36,555 bases of DNA from the NCBI GenBank assembly GCA_023251975.1, contig JAHEXU010000007.1, forward strand, positions 1-36,555, given 5' to 3'. Of the stretch, positions 8,320-17,138 are shown in pieces; the stretch's first letter is position 1, and every line of letters begins with the position of its first letter. The notes below the pieces were generated by a model that made no database searches, was not told where the DNA came from, and saw nothing but the letters and a program-made list of their open reading frames with translations. The stretch comes from a bacterium (GTDB lineage Bacteria > Actinomycetota > Thermoleophilia > Solirubrobacterales > 70-9). The translations under genes were made by a program, and so were the position numbers.

Positions 8320-9149
8320 AGGGCTCGGATCGAATCGTCTTGCTGGTCGTCCCGATCGTTGCCGCGCTGGCCGCCTTTTGGTTCTTGGCGGTGTCGCCAA
8401 AGCGGGCCGAGATGGCCGACCTCGACAGCCAGGTTGCTGACCTGCAGTCGAAGATCGACGCGCAGGTCGAGGTGACCGCGTTCGCCGACAGCGCCCGCAC
8501 CGGTTTCCCCAAGGTCTACGGCAAGGTCGTCTCGCTCGGCAAGGCCGCGCCGAGCGACGCCGACACCGCCAGCCTCTTGTTCGAGATCCAGACGCTCGCC
8601 AAGAAGTCGAAGATCACCTTCAACACCCTGAATTCGGGTGGCGATGTCGGCGAGCCGCCGGTGCCGCCCGCACCCGTCGAGGGAGAGACGGCGCCCGCCG
8701 AGGGTGAGACGGCGCCAGCCGAGGGAGAGACGGCCCCGGCCGCGCCCGATCCCGCAGCCGCGGTCAGTCCGGTCGCAGCCAGCGAAGCCGCCGCCGCCGG
8801 CTTGCCGATCGGTGCCCAAATTGGCCCTGCCGGGCTGCCGGTGATGCCATACACGCTCGAGTTCTCCGGCGATTTCTTCGAGGTCGCGGACTTTCTGCGG
8901 CGGCTCGACGGACTGGTCGAGACGAAGAACAAGGGCGCCCAGCCGGTCTCGGTCGACGGCCGTCTGATCACTGTCAACGGGTTCAGCCTCGAGCCCGATC
9001 CGACCTCCGGAACTCTTACCGCCAGCTTTACGGTCGCGACCTTCCTGACCCCCGGCGACCAGGGCCTGACGATGGGCGCTTCGCCCTCCGGTCCGGCGCT
9101 CGGCGCCGCGACCGACAGTTCGTTACAAGCCTCAATCAACCAGCCATAG
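8316..9149 (+). CDS. pilO: PilO-like protein
   Basis: Short N-terminus, TM helix, coiled coil, then MPYTLEFSGDFFEVADFLRRLDGLVETKN as in PilO; overlaps pilN by 4 nt. Confidence 0.78.
   Translation: MKGSDRIVLLVVPIVAALAAFWFLAVSPKRAEMADLDSQVADLQSKIDAQVEVTAFADSARTGFPKVYGKVVSLGKAAPSDADTASLLFEIQTLAKKSKITFNTLNSGGDVGEPPVPPAPVEGETAPAEGETAPAEGETAPAAPDPAAAVSPVAASEAAAAGLPIGAQIGPAGLPVMPYTLEFSGDFFEVADFLRRLDGLVETKNKGAQPVSVDGRLITVNGFSLEPDPTSGTLTASFTVATFLTPGDQGLTMGASPSGPALGAATDSSLQASINQP
8679..8741 (+). repeat. Three 21-bp tandem repeats encoding EGETAPA in the PilO linker
   Basis: GAGGGAGAGACGGCGCCCGCC / GAGGGTGAGACGGCGCCAGCC / GAGGGAGAGACGGCCCCGGCC. Confidence 0.95.
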
Positions 9150-9157
9150 GTGCACTC

Positions 9158-10054
9158 ATGAACGGCAAGATGCCTCCCGCCCTCGCGGATCTGATCAACG
9201 ACCTCAAGGCCAGCAAGATGCTGCCGGTCGCGGCGGTCATCGTGGTCGCGATAATCGCGGTCTTCGTAGTCCTACCGACTCATTCCGCGACGACCGCCGC
9301 GGGCTCCGCCTCGAGCCCCGCTGCCGCCGATCTCGGCCCGCTCGGTAATTCGGCGGTTCTGGTCGATGCCTCTGAGTTGCGCCACACTAAGCTGCGTCTT
9401 GGCGGCGATGGCCAGGCATCAGATCCGTTCAAGCCCGACTACGAGCCGCTGCCGAGTGCGGATCCGGCGGCAGCCGCCGACGAGGCAGCCGCGGCCGCCG
9501 ACGACGCCAGCGGCGGCGTCTCGACCGGCGCCTCGGCAATCGGTTCCGGTTCGGGTTCGGGTTCGGGTGGCAGCAGCTACGGCGGCGGCTCCGGGTCGAG
9601 TGGATTCGGCGGCGGCTATGGCGGTGGCTCCGGGTCCGGCTCCATCGGTGACGGCAGCGGTAGCTCTAGTTCCGACGGCGGCTCCGAACAGAAGTTCTAC
9701 GACTACGAGGTGACCGCCGAGTCCGGTCTGATCGGTGGCGAGAAAAAGACCGAGACCTACCGGATCGGCGACTTCATCGGCGCCGACCCGAAGCTAGCTC
9801 GGGTCACCTACGCCCGCGACGACGAGGTCACCCTCGAGGTTTCGAACGAGTTTTTGATCGTCTACCACGGCACGATCGAGTCCGATGGCGACTGCGATCC
9901 GAGCCCCGATCGCTGCTACACGACGGTGCTTAACAAGGGAGCTTCGGTCCGTTACGTGACCGAGGACGACACCGGAGCACGAGTCGTCTATCGGATCGTG
10001 ATCCACAAGGTCGGCAAGATTATCGTCGACGCCGACGGCAACCCGATCGAGTAG
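9158..10054 (+). CDS. T4P-associated membrane protein in PilP position, with a Gly/Ser-rich linker
   Basis: N-terminal TM helix, Ala/Asp-rich then SGSGSGGSSYGGGSGSSGFGGGYGGG linker, then a C-terminal domain. Follows pilO by 8 nt. Confidence 0.6.
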   Translation: MNGKMPPALADLINDLKASKMLPVAAVIVVAIIAVFVVLPTHSATTAAGSASSPAAADLGPLGNSAVLVDASELRHTKLRLGGDGQASDPFKPDYEPLPSADPAAAADEAAAAADDASGGVSTGASAIGSGSGSGSGGSSYGGGSGSSGFGGGYGGGSGSGSIGDGSGSSSSDGGSEQKFYDYEVTAESGLIGGEKKTETYRIGDFIGADPKLARVTYARDDEVTLEVSNEFLIVYHGTIESDGDCDPSPDRCYTTVLNKGASVRYVTEDDTGARVVYRIVIHKVGKIIVDADGNPIE

Positions 10055-10248
10055 CACCTGACGCGAGCCGTTGCCGCCGCAGAGGCCGCACAGGCAAGCC
10101 GTGCGTGCCGAGCCGTCGTGTGTGGGCGGCGGGGCGGGTGGGCGGAGTTGGCGTGGCGGCGCTTACCTGATACCTGAGAGGGTGGCTGGGGATCCGGCGG
10201 CGCTGGCGGGTGGGGCATCCGCGGCTGCGCGGATTGGAATCAGTCATC

Positions 10249-10254
10249 TAGCCT
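10249..10254 (+). promoter_or_regulatory. Candidate -10 element (TAGCCT) for leaderless aroC transcription
   Basis: CAGTCATCTAGCCT precedes ATG 10265 by 10 nt; the same 14-mer precedes efp. Confidence 0.5.
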
Positions 10255-10264
10255 TGCGGGCTCG

Positions 10265-11431
10265 ATGGGTCGGCTGAGGTTCACAACCGCCGGTGAATCG
10301 CACGGGCCCGGGCTTGTTGCGATCGTCGAGGGCCTGCCCGCCGGGCTCGAGGTTGACCGCGGCCGGGTCGACCGCGATCTGGCGCGGCGCCAGCTCGGCC
10401 ACGGTCGTGGCGGTCGGATGAAGATTGAGCGCGACTCGGTCGAGGTTCGCTCCGGTCTGCGGCACGGTCGCACCCTCGGTAGCCCGCTCGCCGTCTTGGT
10501 GGCAAATCGCGACTACCCGAATTGGGAGGAGCGGATGAACCCGTGGCCGGTCGAGGCCGAGGTTGCCGCCTCGCATCTGCCGCGCCCCGGGCACGCTGAC
10601 CTGGCGGGATTGCAGAAGTACGGGTTCGACGATGTGCGCAACGTCTTGGAGCGCGCCAGCGCTCGCGAGACCGCGGCGAGGGTGGCGGCCGGGGCGATCG
10701 CGAAGGAGCTTTTGGCCGCCCTCGGGGTATCGATCTTCAGCCACGTGATCCGGATCGCCTCGGTCGCGGCGCCGAGTCCGCATCGCCTCGACCCGGAAGA
10801 CTTCGCCGCGGTCGACGAATCGCCGGTCCGCTGTCTCGATCCAGCGAGCAGTGACGCGATGGTCGACGAGATCAACCGGCGGCGAAAGCAAAACGAGTCG
10901 CTCGGCGGGGTCTTCGAGGTGCGCGCATTCGGGTTGGTTCCGGGGCTTGGATCACATGTTGGCTGGGACCGCAAGCTCGACGGTCGATTGGCGCAGGCGG
11001 TTGCCTCGATCCAGGCGGTAAAGGGGGTCTCGCTCGGCGAGGCCTGGGAGGTTGCAGCAGCACCCGGCTCGGAGTCGCACGATGAGATTTTTTGGGACGA
11101 ATCGCGCGGCTGGTATCGCGAGACCAACCGGGCCGGTGGTCTCGAAGGCGGGATGAGCAACGGCGAGCCGCTAATCGTTCGCGCCGCCTTGAAGCCGATC
11201 TCGACCCTGACCAAGCCGCTGCGTTCGGTCGACACGGTGACCCGAAAGCCCGCCAAGGCGATGCGTGAGCGGACCGACTCGACGGTTGTACCGGCAGCCG
11301 GGGTGGTCGGCGAGGCGATGGTTGGGCTGGTTTTGGCCGACGCCTACCTGGAGAAGTTCGGCGGCGATCACATCGAAGATGTTCAGGCCGCCCTGGCCGC
11401 ATACCGGCGCCGGATCGACTGGCGCCGATAG
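10265..11431 (+). CDS. aroC: Chorismate synthase
   Basis: MGRLRFTTAGESHGPGLVAIVEGLPAGLEVD...SGLRHGRTLGSPLAVLVANRDYPNW...RPGHADLAGLQKYGFDDVRNVLERASARETAARVAAGAIAK. Confidence 0.97.
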   Translation: MGRLRFTTAGESHGPGLVAIVEGLPAGLEVDRGRVDRDLARRQLGHGRGGRMKIERDSVEVRSGLRHGRTLGSPLAVLVANRDYPNWEERMNPWPVEAEVAASHLPRPGHADLAGLQKYGFDDVRNVLERASARETAARVAAGAIAKELLAALGVSIFSHVIRIASVAAPSPHRLDPEDFAAVDESPVRCLDPASSDAMVDEINRRRKQNESLGGVFEVRAFGLVPGLGSHVGWDRKLDGRLAQAVASIQAVKGVSLGEAWEVAAAPGSESHDEIFWDESRGWYRETNRAGGLEGGMSNGEPLIVRAALKPISTLTKPLRSVDTVTRKPAKAMRERTDSTVVPAAGVVGEAMVGLVLADAYLEKFGGDHIEDVQAALAAYRRRIDWRR

Positions 11432-11555
11432 CTGCCGCGCCGCCGCAAGCCCGCAATAGCGCCGCTATTGCGGACTCCCGTCCTCACCACCCCGCTCGTT
11501 CCTGGGCCGCCTAATTCGCGCGCTTATTCTCGCGCGAGCCCTAATCTATGGCGCG

Positions 11556-13106
11556 ATGGAGCGCTCGATCGCCTTGATCGGATTCATGGCGGCCGGTAAA
11601 ACCCGGGCTGGTCGGGCGATTGGCGCCGCGCTGAGTCGGCCCGCAGTCGATGTCGACGAGGAGCTGGAGCGGAACTTCGGCGAGCCGGCCGGAAGCCTTT
11701 TCTCGCGGCTCGGCGAGGCTGAGTTCCGCCGCCGCGAAGAGGCGGTGACCCTACGGCTTTTGGCGGCCGGCGGGATCGTCTCGCTCGGCGGCGGCGCGGT
11801 TGAGAACCCGGTGCTGCGTAAGGCGTTGGCCGATCACGTCGCGGTCTGGTGTCGGATCAGCGAGCAGGGGGCATGGGATCGGGCGCAGCGAAAGCCTGAG
11901 AAGCGCCCGCTGGTCAAGGACCGGGCTGAGTTCTCGGCCCGCTACGCAATCCGCCTGCCGCTTTACGAGCAGTGCGCTTCGGTGATCTTGCCGCGCGGCG
12001 GCGACGAGACTCCGAGGCTAGCTGCGCCTTGGTTGGCGGCGCTGCAGGAGATGTCGGCGGCGCGGATGGTCTGGGCCGAGACCGCGAGTGCCGCCTACCC
12101 GGCGCTGATCGGCGCTGGTGCGATCTCAAAGATCGGCTGCGTCGATCCGGCGGCTGCCTGCGATGCTCGCCGTTTCCACCTGCTGGCCGACCCGAACGCG
12201 CTCGCTCACCACGAGAACCTGCTCGGACCGGTTGCCTCACGGATCGTGCTCGGTGGCAGCGAGCAGGACAAGACGCTGGGCGAAGCGGGGCGCGTTCTCG
12301 GTCTGTTGGCGGCGGCCGGGGCGCGCCGCGACGAGATTGCGATCGCCTTCGGCGGCGGGGTCGTCGGCGATATCGCGGGCTTTTGCGCCGCCGTTTACCA
12401 GCGCGGGATCGGGGTCGTCCAGGTGCCGACTACGCTGGTCGCCCAGGTTGACTCGGCCTACGGCGGCAAGACCGGGGTTGATCTGCCAACGGGCAAGAAC
12501 TACGTCGGCGCCTTTCATCAACCGCTCGCGGTCCTGGCCGACCCGTCGACCCTGTCGACCCTGCCGGCAGCCGAATTGTCGGCCGGCTTCGCCGAGGTGG
12601 TAAAAACGGCACTGCTGGCGGGCGGGCCGCTGTGGGAGCGGGTCCGCGCGATCGAAAAGCTAGGCGCCGACCGGCTCGACGAAATCATCTTCGCCTGCGC
12701 TCGGACCAAGCTCGACATCGTCGCCGAGGATGAGCGCGACGACGGGGTTCGCGCCAACCTCAACCTCGGGCACACGGTCGGTCACGCGATCGAGACGGTC
12801 GGGAAGTATCGTCGTTACCGCCACGGCGAGGCGATCTCGCTTGGCCTGCTGGCGGCGCTGCGGCTGTCCGGCGCCGACGATCTGCGCGACGAGGTGGCGG
12901 CGCTTTTGGCTCGCGCCGGGCTGCCGACCGAGCTCGACCCGGCGCTCGATATCGAGCAGATCCTGACCGCGATCGCCCGCGACAAGAAGGCGGGCCCCGC
13001 TGGGGTCGGGTTCGTTTTGTTGGAGCGACCGGGGGAGTGCCGCCGCGGTCAGTTGATCGAGGCCGCTACGCTGCGTTCGGCGGTGGCTGAACTGGTGGGG
13101 AAGTAG
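11556..13106 (+). CDS. aroKB: Bifunctional shikimate kinase / 3-dehydroquinate synthase fusion
   Basis: N-terminal ALIGFMAAGKTRAGRAIGAAL (P-loop), VSLGGGAVEN. C-terminal AFGGGVVGDIAGFCAAVYQRGIGVVQVPTTLVAQVDSAYGGKTGVDLPTGKNYVGAFHQP and NLGHTVGHAIE. One uninterrupted 516-aa frame. Confidence 0.95.
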   Translation: MERSIALIGFMAAGKTRAGRAIGAALSRPAVDVDEELERNFGEPAGSLFSRLGEAEFRRREEAVTLRLLAAGGIVSLGGGAVENPVLRKALADHVAVWCRISEQGAWDRAQRKPEKRPLVKDRAEFSARYAIRLPLYEQCASVILPRGGDETPRLAAPWLAALQEMSAARMVWAETASAAYPALIGAGAISKIGCVDPAAACDARRFHLLADPNALAHHENLLGPVASRIVLGGSEQDKTLGEAGRVLGLLAAAGARRDEIAIAFGGGVVGDIAGFCAAVYQRGIGVVQVPTTLVAQVDSAYGGKTGVDLPTGKNYVGAFHQPLAVLADPSTLSTLPAAELSAGFAEVVKTALLAGGPLWERVRAIEKLGADRLDEIIFACARTKLDIVAEDERDDGVRANLNLGHTVGHAIETVGKYRRYRHGEAISLGLLAALRLSGADDLRDEVAALLARAGLPTELDPALDIEQILTAIARDKKAGPAGVGFVLLERPGECRRGQLIEAATLRSAVAELVGK

Positions 13107-13114
13107 GGGCGAAG

Positions 13115-13564
13115 ATGGCCGGAGCACACAATCGGATCGAGGTGCTGCACGGGGTCAACCTGAACACCTTGGGACGCCGTGATCCGGCGATTTACGGGAC
13201 CGCCACCCTGGGGTCGTTAGAGATCCAGATCAAGCGGTGGGCGCAGGAGATGGGCCTCGGGTCGACCTTCTTTCAGAGCAATCACGAGGCCGAGTTCATC
13301 GAGCACCTGCACCGGCTGCCGGAGATGGCCGACGCCGCGATCATCAACGCGGGCGCTTGGACCCACTACTCGTGGGCGATCCGAGACGCCGCCGAGGTTG
13401 CCGCGATTCCGCTGGTCGAGGTCCACCTGTCCGACATTCACGCCCGCGAGCCGTGGCGCGCCCGGTCGGTCTTCGACGGTCTGGTGGTGGCGCAGATTTC
13501 TGGCCGCGGGGCGGATGGTTACCGCGAAGCGCTGAGCGTCTTGAAGCGCGAGCTCGAGGTCTGA
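13115..13564 (+). CDS. aroQ: Type II 3-dehydroquinate dehydratase
   Basis: VLHGVNLNTLGRRDPAIYG, FQSNHEAEFIEHLH, IINAGAWTHYSWAIRDA, EVHLSDIHAREPWRARSVF. Confidence 0.93.
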   Translation: MAGAHNRIEVLHGVNLNTLGRRDPAIYGTATLGSLEIQIKRWAQEMGLGSTFFQSNHEAEFIEHLHRLPEMADAAIINAGAWTHYSWAIRDAAEVAAIPLVEVHLSDIHAREPWRARSVFDGLVVAQISGRGADGYREALSVLKRELEV

Positions 13565-13567
13565 AGA

Positions 13568-14677
13568 TTGGACCGGCCGGGCCGGGTCGAGCGACTGGTT
13601 GAGGCGCTTGGCGGGGCCGGGCTCGACTGGCTGATCGTCGGCGATCTGGTCACCCCGGCCGATTCGGGTCGGGAGGCGGGGGCGCCGGTCTTCTGGCTGA
13701 CCGGGTTTGGCGGATCGAGCGGGCTGGTGGCGCTGTCGGCCGACGGCAAGCGGCGCTTTGTCACCGACTTTCGCTACGCGGGGCGGATCGAATCGCTGCG
13801 CGGCGATGGCTGGGAGGTCGAGATTGCGGGAGCCGATCCGCTCGGCGCGGTCGCCGAGGGCATGGCTGGCCAGATCGGGTTCGACCCCGAGCGGACCAGC
13901 GTCAGCAATCACGAACGCCTGGTCGAGGTGATTGGATCGGCGGGACAATTGGTTGCGGCGTCGTCGCTGATCGCGACCGAGCGCCGTTGCAAGGATCGAG
14001 ATGAGATCGCGGCGATCGCGGCGGCGGCCGAGCTTGCCGACGCGGTCTTGGCCGAGCTTGAGGCTGGCCCGCTGGTTGGACGCAGCGAGGCCGAGGTGGC
14101 GCTTTGGATCGAGCTGCGGATCCGCCAGCTGGGGGCGAGCGGGCCGTCGTTTTCACCGATCGTCGCGGCCGGGCCAAACGGCGCCCTGCCCCACGCGGCG
14201 CCGTCGGCGCGGCCGATCGAGGCGGGGGAGTTGGTGGTGGTCGACCTCGGCGCTGTGGTCGACGGCTACTGCTCGGATTGCACCCGCACCTACGCGGCGG
14301 GCCGTCGGCCCGCGGAGCCCGCCGAAGCGGCATACGCGGCTGTCTTGGCGGCGCAGGTGGCGGCGCTTGGGGCGCTGTCGCCGGGGCTTGAATGCCGCGC
14401 CGCCGACGCGGTTGCACGCGATTTGTTGAACCAGCGGGGTTTCGGCGAGGAGTTTGGGCACGGGCTCGGTCACGGGGTCGGGGTCGAGATCCACGAGCCG
14501 CCGCGACTGTCGGCTCGGAGCAAGCAAACGCTTGCGGTCGGCGACGTGGTCACGGTCGAGCCCGGGGTCTACCTGCCGGGAGAATTTGGGATTCGAATTG
14601 AGGATTTGGTCCTGCTTGCCGATGACGGGGTGCAGAACTTCTGCGCGAGATCAAAGGAGCTTTTGGTATGTCGGTGA
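13568..14677 (+). CDS. pepQ: Xaa-Pro aminopeptidase/dipeptidase (M24 family)
   Basis: VVDLGAVVDGYCSDCTRTYAAG, GHGLGHGVGVEIHEPPRLS, VGDVVTVEPGVYLPGEFGIRIEDLVL. TTG start. Confidence 0.93.
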   Translation: MDRPGRVERLVEALGGAGLDWLIVGDLVTPADSGREAGAPVFWLTGFGGSSGLVALSADGKRRFVTDFRYAGRIESLRGDGWEVEIAGADPLGAVAEGMAGQIGFDPERTSVSNHERLVEVIGSAGQLVAASSLIATERRCKDRDEIAAIAAAAELADAVLAELEAGPLVGRSEAEVALWIELRIRQLGASGPSFSPIVAAGPNGALPHAAPSARPIEAGELVVVDLGAVVDGYCSDCTRTYAAGRRPAEPAEAAYAAVLAAQVAALGALSPGLECRAADAVARDLLNQRGFGEEFGHGLGHGVGVEIHEPPRLSARSKQTLAVGDVVTVEPGVYLPGEFGIRIEDLVLLADDGVQNFCARSKELLVCR

Positions 14678-17136
14678 GGATTTTCGGATTGTTTGGACGA
14701 TTGTCGGACCGGCGCACGGTTGGCTTTTTGGCTGCTTTCGCGCTCTTTTTTGTCGCCTCGCAGGCGACCGCGGCGGCGTCGTTGCCGTGTTCGCTGCCCG
14801 GTCCGAGCGATCCGACGATGAGCCGCCTGATCACGGTCTCGGGCGACCTCAAGAGCAAGCTCGAGGGCGGATATATGTATTTCCCGTTCGAGGTGCCGGT
14901 CGGGACCACCGGGATCCGGGTCCGTTACTGCACCGACCAGCCCGAAAACGTCCCCGCCGGCGCGCCGCCGAGCTCACCCCGCCACGTGCTTGACGCCGCC
15001 CTTTATGAGAATCACCTGCCGGAGGCGATCTGGGGCCCGGCTCAGCTTCGCGGTTCGACCGGCTCATCGATCCACGACTTCACCGTTGCGGTCAACCCTC
15101 CGAGCGCGCCGGCGGTCTATCGGGCCTCGCCGAAGGGGTACGTCAGCGGTGTCACCACCCGTGGCTACGAAGCGGGACCGATCGAGTCCGGTCAGTGGGC
15201 GCTCGAACTCGGGATCGCCGCGGTCGCCTCGCAGCCCGAGGGCGATCGCGACGGCACGGTCGCTTACGGGGTCCAGATCGAGTTGACGAGCGATTCGAGC
15301 TGGGCCGATCATCCCTACCTGGCCTCGCCTGCCGACCCTGACCGGGTCGCGAACCCGAACCCCGGCTGGTATGCCGGTGACCTCGATGTCCACGGCGAGC
15401 AGGAGCCTGGCAACGCCCTCGTCGCAGACACCCTCGCCTACGCCTTCGGCCGCTACGGCGATGACGGCGCCGGGCTCGACTTCGTCACCCTTCTGGATCA
15501 CAACAACACCACCGGGCACAGCGATATCGGCCGCTACGAGGCCGCCTACCCGAACAACCTGATTATCGGCTCGACCGAGGTGACGACCTATCGCGGCGAT
15601 ATCCAAAACCACTTCGGCCGGGTCGTCGACTACCGGACCGGCCCGCTTTACATCGCCGATTTGGGCGCTTCGGGACCCGACTACACGGTCCCCTCGCCGT
15701 CCCCCGATCAGTCGATCCGACCGGCTCGTGGGGCGGCCGGAATCTTCGACGCGATCAAGGCCGCCGACGGCGTCACCCAGATCAACCACCCGACGATCCT
15801 TTCCGATTTGGTTCCGATCTTCGACGACTATTGCCGCGGCTGCGCTTGGTCATATACGGCCGATCAGACCTCCTATCGCAGGGTCGACCTGATCGAGGTC
15901 TCGACCGGTCCCGCCGGCAGCCACGGACCGCCGTTTGCGGGGCCGAACCCGTCGACCCCGATGGCGATTCGCTTCTGGGAGTCGGCGATCGATCGTGGTG
16001 GTTTCAACGCCAACCGGATCGCGGCGGTCGGCGGCAGCGACTCGCACTACAACTACCACCGCGGCGCGCTCGACCCGGTTGCAAACCGGACCGACGCGCC
16101 GATCGGGATGGCGACGACGATGGTCTACGCCGACCAGTTGTCGGCGGCCGGGATCCGGCGCGGCTTGCGGGCCGGCCACACCTACGTAAAGGTCTGGGGG
16201 GCCGACGGGCCTGATCTTCGCCTCGAAGGCATCGCCCCGGGCGGCAACCCGGCGGAGCCGGCGATCATCGGCGACGTGATCCGCTCCAACTCAGCGACCC
16301 TGACCGCAACCGTCTCCAACCTCGACGCCGCCCGGGCCGCCCGACCCGGTGTTTACACGCTCGGGGTTTACCGAAACGGGGCGGAGCTTCTGACCCTTCC
16401 GTTGCCGCCGGTCGGCGACTCGTTCAGCCTCGACCTGCCAGCCTTCGGTCCGGCCCGGTACCGGCTCGAGGTCGATCGAAGCGGCGGCGCGATCGAGACG
16501 ATTTCAAGCCCGATCTATCTCGACCCGCGGGTCGATCCTGATCCTGACCCCGACCCCGACCCCGACACCCCGCCCGATTGTGAGGATCCGCCGCTTTTGG
16601 GTGGCGAAGGCGATGACAGCTTTTACGGAACCGAGCACGGCGATCACTTCGCCGGCGAGGCCGGGAGGGATGTCGGGGTCGGTCGTTCGGCCCGCGATTG
16701 CCTGGTCGGTGGGTCGGGCGAGGACCGACTGATCGGTGGACCCGGGGCCGATCGTCTGATCGGTGGCGAGGACAACGACCGGTTGTCGGCTGGCCCGGGC
16801 GGCGATTACCTGCTCGGAGTCGAGGGCGCCGATCGAATCTCCGGCGGCGCTGGCGCGGATCGGGTGATCGGCGGCGACGGTGATGATACGCTCGGCGGAG
16901 GCTCCGGCGACGATGATCTACGCGGCGGTCCCGGCCTCGACAAGATCGACGGTGGCTCTGGCGATGATGTGATCGGCGCCGATGACGGTGAGCGTGACAC
17001 GATCCGCTGCGGCGACGGTTTCGACCGCGCCGTGATCGACCCGACCGACCGGACCTCGGGCTGCGAGGAAATCGTCAGCTTGGCTGCGCCGCGAGTCGCC
17101 CCAGCGCACCGCGGGAGCAAGCGCCGGATCCGGTAG
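14668..17136 (+). CDS. Secreted CehA/McbA-like PHP metallohydrolase with C-terminal RTX-like repeats
   Basis: Signal-like N-terminus. GDLDVHGEQEPGN, DFVTLLDHNNTTGHSDI, IIGSTEVTTYRGDIQNHFG, ITQINHP-type segment and GGSDSHYN fit PHP metal ligands. DPDPDPDPD linker, then GGxGxDxxxGG repeats. Confidence 0.75.
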   Translation: MSVRIFGLFGRLSDRRTVGFLAAFALFFVASQATAAASLPCSLPGPSDPTMSRLITVSGDLKSKLEGGYMYFPFEVPVGTTGIRVRYCTDQPENVPAGAPPSSPRHVLDAALYENHLPEAIWGPAQLRGSTGSSIHDFTVAVNPPSAPAVYRASPKGYVSGVTTRGYEAGPIESGQWALELGIAAVASQPEGDRDGTVAYGVQIELTSDSSWADHPYLASPADPDRVANPNPGWYAGDLDVHGEQEPGNALVADTLAYAFGRYGDDGAGLDFVTLLDHNNTTGHSDIGRYEAAYPNNLIIGSTEVTTYRGDIQNHFGRVVDYRTGPLYIADLGASGPDYTVPSPSPDQSIRPARGAAGIFDAIKAADGVTQINHPTILSDLVPIFDDYCRGCAWSYTADQTSYRRVDLIEVSTGPAGSHGPPFAGPNPSTPMAIRFWESAIDRGGFNANRIAAVGGSDSHYNYHRGALDPVANRTDAPIGMATTMVYADQLSAAGIRRGLRAGHTYVKVWGADGPDLRLEGIAPGGNPAEPAIIGDVIRSNSATLTATVSNLDAARAARPGVYTLGVYRNGAELLTLPLPPVGDSFSLDLPAFGPARYRLEVDRSGGAIETISSPIYLDPRVDPDPDPDPDPDTPPDCEDPPLLGGEGDDSFYGTEHGDHFAGEAGRDVGVGRSARDCLVGGSGEDRLIGGPGADRLIGGEDNDRLSAGPGGDYLLGVEGADRISGGAGADRVIGGDGDDTLGGGSGDDDLRGGPGLDKIDGGSGDDVIGADDGERDTIRCGDGFDRAVIDPTDRTSGCEEIVSLAAPRVAPAHRGSKRRIR
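16590..17010 (+). repeat. RTX/hemolysin-type Ca-binding nonapeptide-like repeats
   Basis: LLGGEGDDSFYGTEHGDHFAGEAGRD...VGGSGEDRLIGGPGADRLIGGEDNDRL...ISGGAGADRVIGGDGDDTLGGGSGDDDLRGGPGLDKIDGGSGDDVIG. Confidence 0.88.
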
Positions 17137-17138
17137 CG

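Noticed and set aside
10150-10200. TPP/glycine-riboswitch-like words (ACCTGATACCTGAGAG; minus-strand CTCTCAGGTA)
   Set aside because: No matching aptamer halves or closing helix on either strand; not ahead of a glycine or thiamine gene.
16590-17010. RTX repeats as evidence for a pore-forming toxin
   Set aside because: The N-terminal part is PHP/metallohydrolase-like and no type I secretion genes are visible; repeats alone indicate Ca binding.
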